From CAVVEQ01 sp963802095 (GTDB lineage Bacteria; Chloroflexota; Anaerolineae; Anaerolineales; Anaerolineaceae), in contig CAWDHI010000001.1 in NCBI GenBank assembly GCA_963802095.1, positions 62,001-126,000 of the forward strand: a stretch of 64,000 bases of DNA. The letters are read 5' to 3'. Below, one piece after another: positions 17,007-25,389 of this stretch (its first letter is position 1; every line of letters starts with the position of its first letter). A program made the translations under genes and the position numbers. The notes below the pieces were generated by a model that had not been told where the DNA came from, searched no databases, and worked only from the letters and a program-made list of their open reading frames with translations.

Positions 17007-17069
17007 ATTCCCGTGAGGGAATATCAACAGCAGGGTGTTTTCCAGCGTCAATTACCGGAAAGCACCCTG
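17007..17069 (+). terminator. Tandem hairpins after rpsI, possible weak terminator
   Basis: ATTCCC-GTGA-GGGAAT (17007-17022) is followed by a 13-base-pair stem (17031-17043 with 17057-17069, one T-G pair) around a 13-base loop. No T-run follows, so this may be an RNA end-protecting or Rho-linked structure at the end of the ribosomal operon rather than a classical terminator. Confidence 0.4.
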
Positions 17070-17089
17070 GTCATATTAAGGAAGCAGGA

Positions 17090-18241
17090 ATGGAACAAAA
17101 CAAGCTGGTTTTGAAGAACCTTTCTGGAATACTTGCTGCTCTAAATTTGGAAGATCCCGAGAACCTGGTTTTGCTGGATTCCAATAGGTTGGACCGGGTG
17201 AGCGCTGCCGGGGTGGGGATTGGTCCGCGCCTGGTGGCAGGGCTCCCGCCGGATACGAACTGCCTTTTTTTCAACCTTGGGTCTTCGGCCGGACCAAAAA
17301 CAATCGCCCGGGTACTGGCACAAAGTTACCCGCCCGCGCAATCGATCAGATTTGTCTTTAATGAGGGCGGAAATTGGAAAGTTCAGGAAACGACTCTGGC
17401 GGACATGGGTTCAGAGCAGGGCGGGGATGCGATAATCGCGGTTTTTCTTCCTGCGCGGGAATCCGATCTTAGCTTCGAGACTTTTCAGCAGGTGGTTGCC
17501 CGCCTGCGGGCTCCCGATGGCTGCCCATGGGACCGCGAACAGACCCATCTGAGCCTTCGGCCGCACCTGCTTGAGGAAGCGTATGAAACGCTGGAAGCGA
17601 TCGACCAGGCAGACCCTGCGAGCCTGCGGGAAGAGCTGGGCGACCTGCTGCTGCAGATCGTTCTGAACGCGCAGATCGCCAGCGAGAACGGAGATTTCAC
17701 CATGGCGGATGTTTTGGAGGGGATCAACCGCAAGATCATTCACCGTCACCCGCATGTTTTCAAAGATACCCAATTGGAAGGGGTGGAGGGGGTTCTGAAG
17801 AACTGGGAAAAACTGAAAGAAGATGAACGGAAACAGAATGGGGTGGACGATGAGAAGGGGCTTCTGGATGGTGCCCCCCGATCGCTGCCAGCCCTCATCC
17901 TCGCCCAGGAATACCAGGATCGGGCAGCCAGGGTGGGTTTCGACTGGCCTTCGATCGAACCAGTGATTCAAAAAGTGCATGAGGAACTTTTGGAAGTGGA
18001 ACAAGCTTTGAATGAGGAGGAGCTCACCCGCGAACTGGGTGACCTGCTTTTTGCGGTCGTCAACCTTATCCGCTGGCATAAGGTGGATGCGGAGAGCGCT
18101 CTGCGGGGGATGAATCGCAGGTTTGCCAAACGCTTCAAGTACATCGAGCAGCAAGCCCGAAAGAAAGGTCGTAAACTCTCGGAGATGACCCTGGAGGAGA
18201 TGGACAGGTTCTGGGAGGAAGCGAAATCGCTCGAAGATTAA
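17090..18241 (+). CDS. mazG: MazG-family nucleoside triphosphate pyrophosphohydrolase
   Basis: MazG hydrolyses NTPs and dNTPs to monophosphates and clears non-canonical nucleotides. Two MazG domains are seen. The first, around residues 135-215, begins with LRAPDGCPWDREQTH and has EEAYETLEAI and EELGDLLLQ. The second, around 265-345, has HEELLEVEQA and RELGDLLFAV. The N-terminal 125 residues are not MazG and I do not recognise them; some relatives carry a methylase domain here, but no methylase motif is visible. GGAAGCAGGA precedes the ATG. Confidence 0.92.
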   Translation: MEQNKLVLKNLSGILAALNLEDPENLVLLDSNRLDRVSAAGVGIGPRLVAGLPPDTNCLFFNLGSSAGPKTIARVLAQSYPPAQSIRFVFNEGGNWKVQETTLADMGSEQGGDAIIAVFLPARESDLSFETFQQVVARLRAPDGCPWDREQTHLSLRPHLLEEAYETLEAIDQADPASLREELGDLLLQIVLNAQIASENGDFTMADVLEGINRKIIHRHPHVFKDTQLEGVEGVLKNWEKLKEDERKQNGVDDEKGLLDGAPRSLPALILAQEYQDRAARVGFDWPSIEPVIQKVHEELLEVEQALNEEELTRELGDLLFAVVNLIRWHKVDAESALRGMNRRFAKRFKYIEQQARKKGRKLSEMTLEEMDRFWEEAKSLED

Positions 18242-18257
18242 TCGGGTTAAAAACACA

Positions 18258-18288
18258 AAAAACCGGCCAGAGATTTTGGCCGGTTTTT
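18258..18288. terminator. Bidirectional terminator between mazG and tnaA
   Basis: AAAAACCGGCCA (18258-18269) pairs with TGGCCGGTTTTT (18277-18288) around GAGATTT. A-rich and T-rich arms on both sides make it an intrinsic terminator for both converging genes. Confidence 0.85.
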
Positions 18289-18308
18289 CATTTATCCGGT
18301 TAACGAAC

Positions 18309-19685
18309 CTACACGGGCTCAAAGCGGCAGGTGAAGTGGCGCATCAGTTCCGGCGCGTATGTCAGGCGCATTCCCCTGAGTTCATCAGCTTGGGTAGCCA
18401 CAGATTTGATCGTTTCGATCAGGTAATCGAAGTGTGAGGCGGTATAGACCCGGCGAGGGATGGCGAGACGTACCAGCTCCAGGCGGGGGTGGATCATCTC
18501 CCCGGTCTGCGGATCCGGGCGGGCGAACATCACCGAACCGATCTCCACCGAGCGGATACCTCCCTCCAGGTAGAGCGCCGCGGAAAGTGCCTGCCCCGGG
18601 AATTCGGATTGCGGGATGTGGGGGAGCAGTCGGCGCGCATCCAGGTAGATGGCATGACCACCGGGTGGCTCAAGGATGGGAATGCCGGCTTCGATCAGGC
18701 TCTCCCCCAGGAAAGCCGTTTGCCCGGTGCGGTAGGCCAGGTAGGATTCATCCAGACCTTCCCAGAGACCAACTGCCAGGGCTTCAAGGTCACGCCCGGC
18801 AAGGCCGCCGTAGGTGGGGAAGCCCTCGCGCAGGATCAGTTCGTTGCAGATGCACTGAAAGAGGGAGTCATCGCGAACTGCCAGGAAACCACCAATATTT
18901 ACCAGGGCGTCCTTCTTGGAGCTCATCCAGGCGCCATCCGCCAAAGAGAATACCTCTCGTACGATCTCGGGGATTGTGGCGTTCTGATATTTCTTCTCCC
19001 GCTGCTGGATGAAATAGGCATTTTCCGCGTAGCGGCAGGCATCGATGAAGAAGGGGATGTGGTATTTGCGATAGATGGCAGAGACCGCGCGGATGTTCTC
19101 CAGCGAAACCGGCTGACCGCCGCCAGCGTTGTTGGTGATGGTGATACATCCAAAGGGTATCTTTTCCACCCCGGTTGCCTCGATAAAGCGGGTGAGCTTA
19201 TCGAGGTCCATATTGCCCTTGAAGGGAAAGTGCGAGGTGGGGTCAAGGCCTTCCTCGATGACCAGGTTCTCGGGGATGCCCTGGCGGGCGCGGATGTTGC
19301 CCTCGGTGGTATCGAAGTGCATGTTGGAGGGGATGCGGCTGCCGGGTTTCACCAGCAGGCTGGCGAGGATGTTTTCCGCGCCGCGGCCTTGATGGGTGGG
19401 GACAAAGTGCTCGAAACCAAAAATGCTCTTCATCGCTTCCGCCAGGCGGAAGTAGGAGCGCGCCCCGGCGTAGGATTCATCCCCGCGCATGATGGCTGCC
19501 CATTGCTCCTGGCTCATCGCGCCAGTCCCGGAATCGGTCATCAAGTCGATATAAACATCCTCAGCACGCAAGGCAAAGAGGTTATACCCGGCTGCTGCCA
19601 GCGCTTTTTTCCGGGCTTCGGGAGGGATGAGGTGGATGGGTTCAACCACTTTGATGCGGAAGGGTTCGGCTGGGTGACGGGGCAT
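18309..19685 (-). CDS. tnaA: Tryptophanase (tryptophan indole-lyase)
   Basis: This PLP enzyme cleaves tryptophan to indole, pyruvate and ammonia. The 458-residue protein shows EPFRIKVVEPI at the start, LMTDSGTGAMS, THQGRGAEN, and the PLP lysine region MSSKKDALVNIGG. The sister enzyme tyrosine phenol-lyase differs at two diagnostic sites. Here FDTT has Asp where that enzyme has Thr, and SVEIG has Ile where it has Arg, so tryptophanase is favoured. I chose the ATG preceded by AGGAGG. No tnaB transporter or tnaC-like leader is seen. Confidence 0.88.
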   Translation of the reverse strand: MPRHPAEPFRIKVVEPIHLIPPEARKKALAAAGYNLFALRAEDVYIDLMTDSGTGAMSQEQWAAIMRGDESYAGARSYFRLAEAMKSIFGFEHFVPTHQGRGAENILASLLVKPGSRIPSNMHFDTTEGNIRARQGIPENLVIEEGLDPTSHFPFKGNMDLDKLTRFIEATGVEKIPFGCITITNNAGGGQPVSLENIRAVSAIYRKYHIPFFIDACRYAENAYFIQQREKKYQNATIPEIVREVFSLADGAWMSSKKDALVNIGGFLAVRDDSLFQCICNELILREGFPTYGGLAGRDLEALAVGLWEGLDESYLAYRTGQTAFLGESLIEAGIPILEPPGGHAIYLDARRLLPHIPQSEFPGQALSAALYLEGGIRSVEIGSVMFARPDPQTGEMIHPRLELVRLAIPRRVYTASHFDYLIETIKSVATQADELRGMRLTYAPELMRHFTCRFEPV

Positions 19686-19791
19686 GCAGACCTCCTGGTG
19701 GGGATATTGTTCCTGACCCAAATTACGGTCCTGGGTGATTTGATCGTCAGCTCCCCATGAGGTTATACGCAGGGGACGAAGACCAGGCTGT

Positions 19792-19797
19792 ATTATA
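19792..19797 (-). promoter_or_regulatory. -10 box for tnaA
   Basis: TATAAT on the minus strand, about 107 bases before the tnaA ATG. A poor -35 (TTACCA) lies 17 bases further out. The leader of about 100 bases contains no tryptophan-rich reading frame, so tnaC-type control is not supported. Confidence 0.45.
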
Positions 19798-19855
19798 AGG
19801 TCGTTTCCGCGAATTGGTAAAGCTAGCATTCCTTTGGTAAAAACCGACCAAAGAC

Positions 19856-19885
19856 TTGACAATATTCAAGATAATACAGTAATAT
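19856..19885 (+). promoter_or_regulatory. Promoter of the 19973 gene
   Basis: TTGACA (19856-19861) and TAATAT (19880-19885) are separated by 18 bases, in a very AT-rich stretch that stands out from the GC-rich surroundings. It points to the gene starting at 19973, leaving a leader of about 80 bases. Confidence 0.6.
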
Positions 19886-19918
19886 ATCAATAATATTCAA
19901 TAATAAATCAATAATATT
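19886..19918 (+). repeat. Direct repeat pair, operator-like
   Basis: ATCAATAATATT occurs at 19886-19897 and again at 19907-19918, an offset of 21 bases or two turns of the helix. The first copy abuts the -10 box. A related AATATTCAA occurs at 19861-19869 and 19892-19900. The spacing suggests a protein binding on one face of the DNA, but the AT-rich context could also produce such matches by chance. Confidence 0.4.
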
Positions 19919-19972
19919 TATCTAAAGATCAATTATGTTAATAATTATTATAAAATATAATAGGAGGTAGAG

Positions 19973-20569
19973 ATGGACGAGCGTCAGAAGATCCTTACAG
20001 ACGTGGCAGAGGGGAAGATTGATGTGGAGGAAGCCAACAGAAAATTGGCCGCGTTGGAAGCAGCGAACGCGGCAAAGGAGTTACCGGTGGTAACTGGGGA
20101 GGTGATGCAGCCCTCGCGGGTGGACCTGCCGGCTGCGGATTGGAAGAAGTGGTGGCAGATCCCATTCTGGATCTCGATGGGTTTTGTGGCACTCACAGGT
20201 TACTGGATGTACGCCTCCTATCTCGATTCCGGGATGAGCTGGGGATTCTGGTTCGCGTTGTTCTTCTTCATGCTCAGCCTGCTGGGGGTGGTTGCCTCTG
20301 CCCTTTCCCGCAATTCCCGCTGGCTGCATGTGCGCATCCGTGACGAGGAAGGTGGAAAGCCGCGGAACTTTGCCTTCAGTTTCCCGATCCCCTTCCGCTT
20401 TGCCTCGCAGATGATCAAGATGTTTTCCTGGGCTTTGCCGGAGGATATCCGCGAAGCACACCTGGATGAGATCATCGTTGCGGTGGAGGATTCCATATCC
20501 ACCGATGAACCCATCGAGGTATACGTGGATGAAGAGGATGGCAACCATGTGGAGATCTTCATCTGCTGA
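19973..20569 (+). CDS. Membrane protein with SHOCT-like N-terminus, unknown role
   Basis: The 198-residue protein begins MDERQKILTDVAEGKIDVEE, a short amphipathic segment resembling the N-terminus of SHOCT/YvlB-like proteins. Two hydrophobic spans follow (about residues 62-82 and 88-110). A soluble C-terminal part ends in an acidic patch (VDEEDGNHVEIFIC). AGGAGG lies 8 bases before the ATG. The family suggests a link to envelope stress, but that is an inference. A small secreted or anchored protein follows on the same strand. Confidence 0.6.
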   Translation: MDERQKILTDVAEGKIDVEEANRKLAALEAANAAKELPVVTGEVMQPSRVDLPAADWKKWWQIPFWISMGFVALTGYWMYASYLDSGMSWGFWFALFFFMLSLLGVVASALSRNSRWLHVRIRDEEGGKPRNFAFSFPIPFRFASQMIKMFSWALPEDIREAHLDEIIVAVEDSISTDEPIEVYVDEEDGNHVEIFIC

Positions 20570-20591
20570 AACCTGGTGAAAAACTGCAGGC

Positions 20592-20597
20592 TATAAT
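20592..20597 (+). promoter_or_regulatory. -10 box, leaderless arrangement
   Basis: TATAAT ends 6 bases before the GTG at 20604. No Shine-Dalgarno sequence can fit, so the transcript would begin at or next to the start codon. No clear -35 is seen. Confidence 0.5.
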
Positions 20598-20603
20598 GGA
20601 CCC

Positions 20604-21194
20604 GTGAGACGGGTCCAATTTGTTTTACTCCTGGCAATCGCAGTGGGTGCCGCTGCGGGGTTGATCTGGACGCTGGTGCCTCCACCCCTTGAGACGCGCA
20701 GCATCCCTTTCCCCGGTGACCTGGCAAGCACATATGGGAATAAGTCGATCACACTGGAATTTCCTTCCATGCTGCGCCTGGGAGAGGCAGGCCAGGCGAT
20801 CCTGCTCGTTCGGGCAACAGATGGTGAGAATTCCTTAAATGCAAGCCAGGTGGAAAGCCAATATGATTTCCAATCGCAGCTCGATCTGCCTGCCATCCGG
20901 GTTCTGCCTTCGGGTCTTCAATCCTCACCCGACGATCCCGCAAGCGGGGCGGAATTTTCCTGGATGGTTACTCCGCTGGCTGATGGAGTTTTTGAGGGAA
21001 CCCTGAAAGTCTATGCCTCCCAGGGGCAGGCGCTTCCCCCGGGGGAATCCGGTGAGTTGATCTTTGCTATCCCGCTCGCAGTAAAAGTCCAGCGGGTGCT
21101 GGGGATGCCGGTGGGTGTTGCCCGCGTTTCGATGATTTTCGTGCTCGTTCTCATGGGGTTTTCCGTGCTCATCCTCTTCAAAACCCGCAAATGA
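20604..21194 (+). CDS. Hypothetical protein with N- and C-terminal membrane spans
   Basis: I do not recognise this 196-residue protein. It starts on GTG with a hydrophobic segment (FVLLLAIAVGAAAGLIWTLV). A mainly extracytoplasmic domain of about 140 residues follows, and a second hydrophobic segment (MIFVLVLMGFSVLILFKT) ends in Lys-Arg-type charges. The topology suggests an anchored extracellular domain, perhaps an adhesion or sensor module. The gene has its own leaderless-type -10 box and lies just upstream of the atp promoter. Confidence 0.6.
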   Translation: MRRVQFVLLLAIAVGAAAGLIWTLVPPPLETRSIPFPGDLASTYGNKSITLEFPSMLRLGEAGQAILLVRATDGENSLNASQVESQYDFQSQLDLPAIRVLPSGLQSSPDDPASGAEFSWMVTPLADGVFEGTLKVYASQGQALPPGESGELIFAIPLAVKVQRVLGMPVGVARVSMIFVLVLMGFSVLILFKTRK

Positions 21195-21211
21195 GAAAGG
21201 TCGACCATTGA

Positions 21212-21241
21212 TTGACTGATTCGCCCAGCGGTTGATATAAT
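21212..21241 (+). promoter_or_regulatory. Promoter of the atp genes
   Basis: TTGACT (21212-21217), an 18-base spacer and TATAAT (21236-21241) with an upstream TGA extension. The atpI start codon is only 9 bases after the -10 box, so the transcript should be nearly leaderless. Confidence 0.7.
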
Positions 21242-21250
21242 TGCCCAGTC

Positions 21251-21565
21251 ATGCCCGAACCGACAAACCCGCCAAGCCAGGATAAGCAGCGGCTTGTAAA
21301 TCTGACCGTCATTGCCCTGGTGGGGCAGGTGGGCTGCCTGACGCTTCTCATCGTGATCGGAGCGGTCTTTGCGGGGATGTGGATCGACAGCCGGATGGAC
21401 TCTAAACCGGTTGGAACCATCCTACTGGTGGCGGTGAGCGTGCCACTCGCGATCTACGTGATGCTCAAGGTGGTACGTGGAACCCTGCGAAAGCTGGGAC
21501 TGGATTCCACACCCCAGGCGAATTCTAAGGAAGGGAATACGGAAACTTCAGAGGACAATGGATAA
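21251..21565 (+). CDS. atpI: AtpI/AtpZ-type ATP synthase assembly protein
   Basis: This 104-residue protein has two membrane spans, about residues 20-45 (VGCLTLLIVIGAVFAGMWID) and 56-76. Its Gly-rich first span and DSR-type loop resemble AtpI/AtpZ, which helps assemble the c-ring or transports Mg. Position directly upstream of atpB supports the call, since short sequences of this family are weakly conserved. It overlaps atpB by 8 bases. Confidence 0.75.
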   Translation: MPEPTNPPSQDKQRLVNLTVIALVGQVGCLTLLIVIGAVFAGMWIDSRMDSKPVGTILLVAVSVPLAIYVMLKVVRGTLRKLGLDSTPQANSKEGNTETSEDNG

Positions 21566-22553
21566 ACCAAAATCCCGCTGGCGGTGGGGAACAAACCGCT
21601 GGATCGTACTCGCTCTCATCATCGCCGGGATCATTTTCTCGATCGTATTTCCGCCCGCGCGACCGCTCTTCGAGGTGGTCCCCGAAGCGATCACCGGGGT
21701 GCTCTTCACCCTGCCGAGGCTGGGACCGATCTCGCTTACCAACACCACGTTCACCCTGGCGATCGTTTGTACGATCCTGCTCCTGATGGCTTTCTTCGTC
21801 AAGCGCTCCATCAAAGAGGACACTCTCATTCCCAAAGGCATTGCCAGCTTCCTGGACCTGCTATTGGAGTACCTGGATGATATGACCACCTCCACTGCCG
21901 GTAAATGGGCCAAGGCGATCTTTCCTTTTTTTGCCACCATCGTACTGGTGGTGGTGCTCTCCAACTGGATCGAGCTGATCCCCGGTGCGGGCAGCATCGG
22001 CTGGCTGCACCACGTGGAGGAGAACGGTTACCCGGTTATTGAACTCGCCTCGGGCATAACAACCCTAACCACTCCTCCCAGCCCGACTGGTGCAGGTTAC
22101 CAGGTGATACCCTTTATTCGTACGCCATCCACAGACCTGAACTTCACCCTCATGCTGGCGCTGGTCTCGGTGGTGATGACCCAGGTGATCGGTTTCCGCG
22201 CCCAGGGCGGAAAGTATTTCACCAAGTTCTTCAATACCCGCACGCTTTTCACCAAACCGCTTTTCGGCGCGATCGATTTCCTGGTGAGCCTGCTCGAGGC
22301 CATCTCGGAGATCATGAAGGTAGTCTCGTTCTCCTTCCGGTTGTTCGGCAATATCGTGGCCGGCTCCATCCTGCTGCTGGTGGTGGGCTCACTGCTGCCG
22401 GTCTTCCTGCCTTCGATGGTGATGATGTTCGAATTCTTCATCGGCCTGATCCAGGCGATCGTCTTCGGCATGCTCACCATGGTGTTCATGTCGATGGCCA
22501 CACGCGGGCACGAGGGTGAAGGCGAGGAATCGCACGCCGGAGAAACAGTTTAA
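21558..22553 (+). CDS. atpB: ATP synthase F0 subunit a
   Basis: Subunit a forms the proton half-channels against the c-ring. The 331-residue protein has several membrane spans. The conserved region SFSFRLFGNIVAGSILLLV contains the essential Arg (FRLFGN). The start at 21558 has GAGG upstream and lies within the end of atpI. The N-terminus up to about residue 95 contains extra hydrophobic sequence, as in other non-proteobacterial forms. The C-terminus is acidic (EGEGEESHAGETV). Confidence 0.95.
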   Translation: MDKPKSRWRWGTNRWIVLALIIAGIIFSIVFPPARPLFEVVPEAITGVLFTLPRLGPISLTNTTFTLAIVCTILLLMAFFVKRSIKEDTLIPKGIASFLDLLLEYLDDMTTSTAGKWAKAIFPFFATIVLVVVLSNWIELIPGAGSIGWLHHVEENGYPVIELASGITTLTTPPSPTGAGYQVIPFIRTPSTDLNFTLMLALVSVVMTQVIGFRAQGGKYFTKFFNTRTLFTKPLFGAIDFLVSLLEAISEIMKVVSFSFRLFGNIVAGSILLLVVGSLLPVFLPSMVMMFEFFIGLIQAIVFGMLTMVFMSMATRGHEGEGEESHAGETV

Positions 22554-22597
22554 AGAGTTTTTTTCGAATAGATTATTGATATCGGAGGAAGGTATTC

Positions 22598-22855
22598 ATG
22601 GATCCAGCAATTGTTACATCTGAAGCAATCATTCAAGCCGCACGGTATATTGGCGCAGGCCTGGCCATGATCGGCGCGCTCGGCGCGGGGGTCGGCATCG
22701 GCCTCTCGGTACAGGGGGCGCTGAACGGCATGGCCCGCAACCCCAGCACCTACAATACCCTGCTCACCAACATGATCCTGGGTATCGCTTTCTCCGAAGC
22801 TATCGCGATCTACTGCCTTGTGATCGCGTTCATGATGCTTTTCAAAGTGGTCTAA
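22598..22855 (+). CDS. atpE: ATP synthase F0 subunit c
   Basis: This 85-residue hairpin protein has GAGVGIGLSVQGALNGMARNP in its first helix and polar loop region (read in two parts around residues 30-50). The second helix holds the ion-carrying glutamate in AFSEAIAIY. The Na-type signature needs Gln in helix 1 and Ser/Thr after the Glu. Here those sites are Ile and Ala, so proton coupling is expected. GGAGG lies before the ATG. Confidence 0.95.
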   Translation: MDPAIVTSEAIIQAARYIGAGLAMIGALGAGVGIGLSVQGALNGMARNPSTYNTLLTNMILGIAFSEAIAIYCLVIAFMMLFKVV

Positions 22856-22879
22856 CCCCAAGGAATAGAGGAAAACGCG

Positions 22880-23617
22880 ATGGAAGGTTTGGGAATCAAC
22901 CTCGGTTACCTGCTGATGCAGCTGGCGATGTTCGGGATCGTCTTTGTCACCCTGCGCGTGTGGGTGTATAAACCCATCCTGGGCATGATCGCCAAACGGC
23001 GTGAAAAGCTGTCCCAGAGCCTGGAGGATGCGCGCGTGGCCGCCGAGGCGCGCGCCAACGCCGAAGCCCAGGCCGTGGCGGTTATCATCGAAGCGCAGAA
23101 TAAGGCTGCCCTGATCTTGAAGGAAGCCAATGAACGCGCCCAGCAGATGGAAAGGGATATCCGCGGCGGGGCGGAAGTGGAGATCCAGAAGATGCGCGCG
23201 GCGGCAAACGCCGAGCTCCAGACGGAGCACGAACGCGCCCTGAAGGAAATGCGCACCGAGATCGCCGCGCTGGCAATTGCCGCCACGCAGAAGCTGGTGG
23301 GCGAGGCGCTGGATGAAAAACGCCAGCACCGCCTGCTCACGGAGTTCTTCTGCGGCATCAAGGATGGGCGAGTGATCGTGCTGGAAGGCGAGAAGGTGAG
23401 CGGCGAGCACGCCGAGGTCACCTCCGCCGTGGAGCTGAGCGCCGAGGAACGCAAGCTGGTGGAGAAGGAGCTCAAACCGCACCTGGGCGGGAACCCGAGC
23501 ATTGATTTCAAGGTGGACCCGCAGATCATGGGCGGGATGGTCATCCGGGTGGGCGACCGGGTGCTGGATGGTTCGGTGCTGGCCCAGCTGCAGGCGCTGA
23601 ACACCGCGTTGAAATAA
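22880..23617 (+). CDS. atpF: ATP synthase F0 b - F1 delta fusion
   Basis: Subunits b and delta form the peripheral stalk. The 245-residue protein starts with a single membrane span (NLGYLLMQLAMFGIVFVTLR) and a long Ala/Glu/Arg-rich coiled coil to about residue 155, as in b. The C-terminal 70 residues are delta-like: VDPQIMGGMVIRVGDRVLDG followed by SVLAQLQALN is the delta C-terminal signature. The delta N-terminal helical bundle is missing, so the fusion is short compared with mycobacterial b-delta proteins. No separate atpH is seen. Confidence 0.85.
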   Translation: MEGLGINLGYLLMQLAMFGIVFVTLRVWVYKPILGMIAKRREKLSQSLEDARVAAEARANAEAQAVAVIIEAQNKAALILKEANERAQQMERDIRGGAEVEIQKMRAAANAELQTEHERALKEMRTEIAALAIAATQKLVGEALDEKRQHRLLTEFFCGIKDGRVIVLEGEKVSGEHAEVTSAVELSAEERKLVEKELKPHLGGNPSIDFKVDPQIMGGMVIRVGDRVLDGSVLAQLQALNTALK

Positions 23618-23630
23618 AATTTGGAAGGAA

Positions 23631-23679
23631 TTGACAGACGGCGTTTTAGGGTACAATGCCCTGAACGCCGTTTTTTTTT
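23631..23679 (+). terminator. Terminator after atp genes, with embedded promoter-like boxes
   Basis: ACGGCGTT (23638-23645) pairs with AACGCCGT (23664-23671). An inner AGGG/CCCT stem follows, and nine T (23671-23679) come directly after, making a strong intrinsic terminator. The same stretch contains TTGACA (23631-23636) and TACAAT (23652-23657), 15 bases apart, which may start transcription of the murE-like gene whose ATG is at 23683. The T-run would then be in its leader. Confidence 0.8.
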
Positions 23680-23682
23680 CCG

Positions 23683-25250
23683 ATGATCGAAAAACCGATT
23701 CTTCAACTTTTTGCCGATTTTCCGCTGCCGTTCGAGATCCACGGCTCGCCGCAGGGCGTGGTTATCCGAAGGGTGGTCTTCGATTCCCGCCTGGTCCAAC
23801 CGGGCGATTTGTTCGTGGCGCTGCCGGGGGTGAGCTCGGATGGGCATAAGTACATCCCTGCCGCCATTGATAAAGGCGCCGTGGCAGTGCTTGGCAGCAT
23901 GGATCTTTCCCTGCGTGTTCCCTTCATTAAAGTAGATAATACCCGCGCTGCGATGGCTTATTTGTGCGCCGCGCTGGAGGACTGGCCGGCCAGATCGCTC
24001 ACCGTGATCGGTGTGACCGGCACGGACGGCAAGACGACCACCTCCTCGCTCATCCACCGCATCCTGCTGCAGGCCGGGCTGAAGGCAGGCATGATTTCCA
24101 CGGTCAGCGCGGTGATCGGCGACGCGGTGCTGGATACCGGCTTCCACGTGACCACGCCGGATTCCCCCGATTTGCAACAGTACCTGCACTGCATGGTGGA
24201 TGCCGGGCTGACCCACGGGCTGCTGGAAACCACCTCGCACGGGCTGGCGCAGGATACGGGTGACTGCCTGCGAGTTCGATATCGGGGTGGTCACCAACAT
24301 CACCCACGAGCACCTGGATTACCACGGCTCCTACGAGGAATACCGCGCTGCCAAGGGCAGGCTTTTCAGCATGCTTTCCGAAACACGTGAAAAGAAGCAG
24401 GGAAATCCGCGCCTGGCGGTGCTGAACCGCGACGACGCGAGCTACGATTACTTGCACGCGCTCGCCCAGGTGCGCCAGGTTTCCTACGGGCTGGGCGGGG
24501 AGGCGGACCTGACCGCCTCGCAGATTCGCTACGAGGGCGGGAGGATGCACTTCCGGGTGAGCCTGCGCGGGATGGGGATCGACCAGGAAATCACCACGAA
24601 TCTCCTCGGGGATTACAACGTCTCCAACTGCCTGGCGGCTTTTGCCACGGCGGTGGAAGGGCTGGGGATCGACCCGGCTGTTGCGGCGAAGGGCATCGCC
24701 GCGCTGCCCGGGATCCCGGGGCGCATGGAGCGAATCGACCTGGGGCAGGATTTTACCGCGATCGTGGATTTTGCCCACACTCCCGAACGCCCTGAAGGTG
24801 GCGCTGGAGCAGGCGCGCAAGATGACAAAGGGACGCACCGGGCGCGTGATCGCCATCTTCGGCTCGGCGGGGCTGCGCGACCGCGAGAAAAGAAGGCTAA
24901 TGGCGGAGGTCTCGGTGGGGCTGGTAGATATCACCATTCTGACCGCCGAGGACCCGCGCACGGAGTCGTTGGAGGATATCCTTGCCGAGATGGCTGGCGC
25001 CGCGGAAGGGAAGGGCGGGGTGGAGGGGAAGAGCTTTTACCGCGTACCGGACCGGGGCGAAGCCATCCGCCTGGGGGTGAAGCTGGCGAAGGCGGGGGAC
25101 CTGGTGATGGCCTGCGGGAAGGGGCACGAGCAGAGCATGTGCTTTGGGGAGACCGAGTACCCCTGGGACGACCGCACGGCGATGAAAGCTGCCCTGGCGG
25201 AGCGGCTGGGGATCAGGGGGGAGCGGATGCCGGAGCTGCCGACGAGCTAG
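23683..25250 (+). pseudogene. murE: MurE-like UDP-MurNAc-tripeptide ligase, frameshifted
   Basis: The sequence covers a whole Mur ligase of about 520 residues but in three frames. Part 1 has VFDSRLVQPGDLFVALPG and the P-loop VTGTDGKTTTSSL. An extra A at 24256 shifts to part 2, with FDIGVVTNITHEHLDYHGSY. An extra G at 24785 shifts to part 3, with GSAGLRDREKRRLM, EDPRTES and CGKGHEQ. Removing those two bases restores the family text exactly (AQDRVTACEF and FAHTPNALKVAL). The site usually DNPR in meso-DAP enzymes is EDPR. Either a pseudogene or two assembly errors. Confidence 0.85.
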
Positions 25251-25389
25251 AGATATGAATATCGGTCACGGAACCGGTGACCGACTACTCTGGAGCGTAT
25301 CAATAAATACTTATGGTATAAGAAGTTTCCTTCAATAAATTTGATTCATCTTCAACCAGGTCGTTGACCATAATTCAGGAGAAAATATT

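Noticed and set aside
18309..19685. Tyrosine phenol-lyase instead of tryptophanase
   Set aside because: The two discriminating sites read Asp (FDTT) and Ile (SVEIG), as in tryptophanase. Tyrosine phenol-lyase has Thr and Arg.
18489..19760. Long open frame antisense to tnaA (423 codons, plus strand)
   Set aside because: It mirrors the codon pattern of tnaA, has no family-like text, and tnaA has clear catalytic motifs and a Shine-Dalgarno.
22550..24303. Overlapping antisense frames across atpE, atpF and murE
   Set aside because: They cross a terminator and several genes, and have repetitive His/Arg/Gln content typical of shadow frames.
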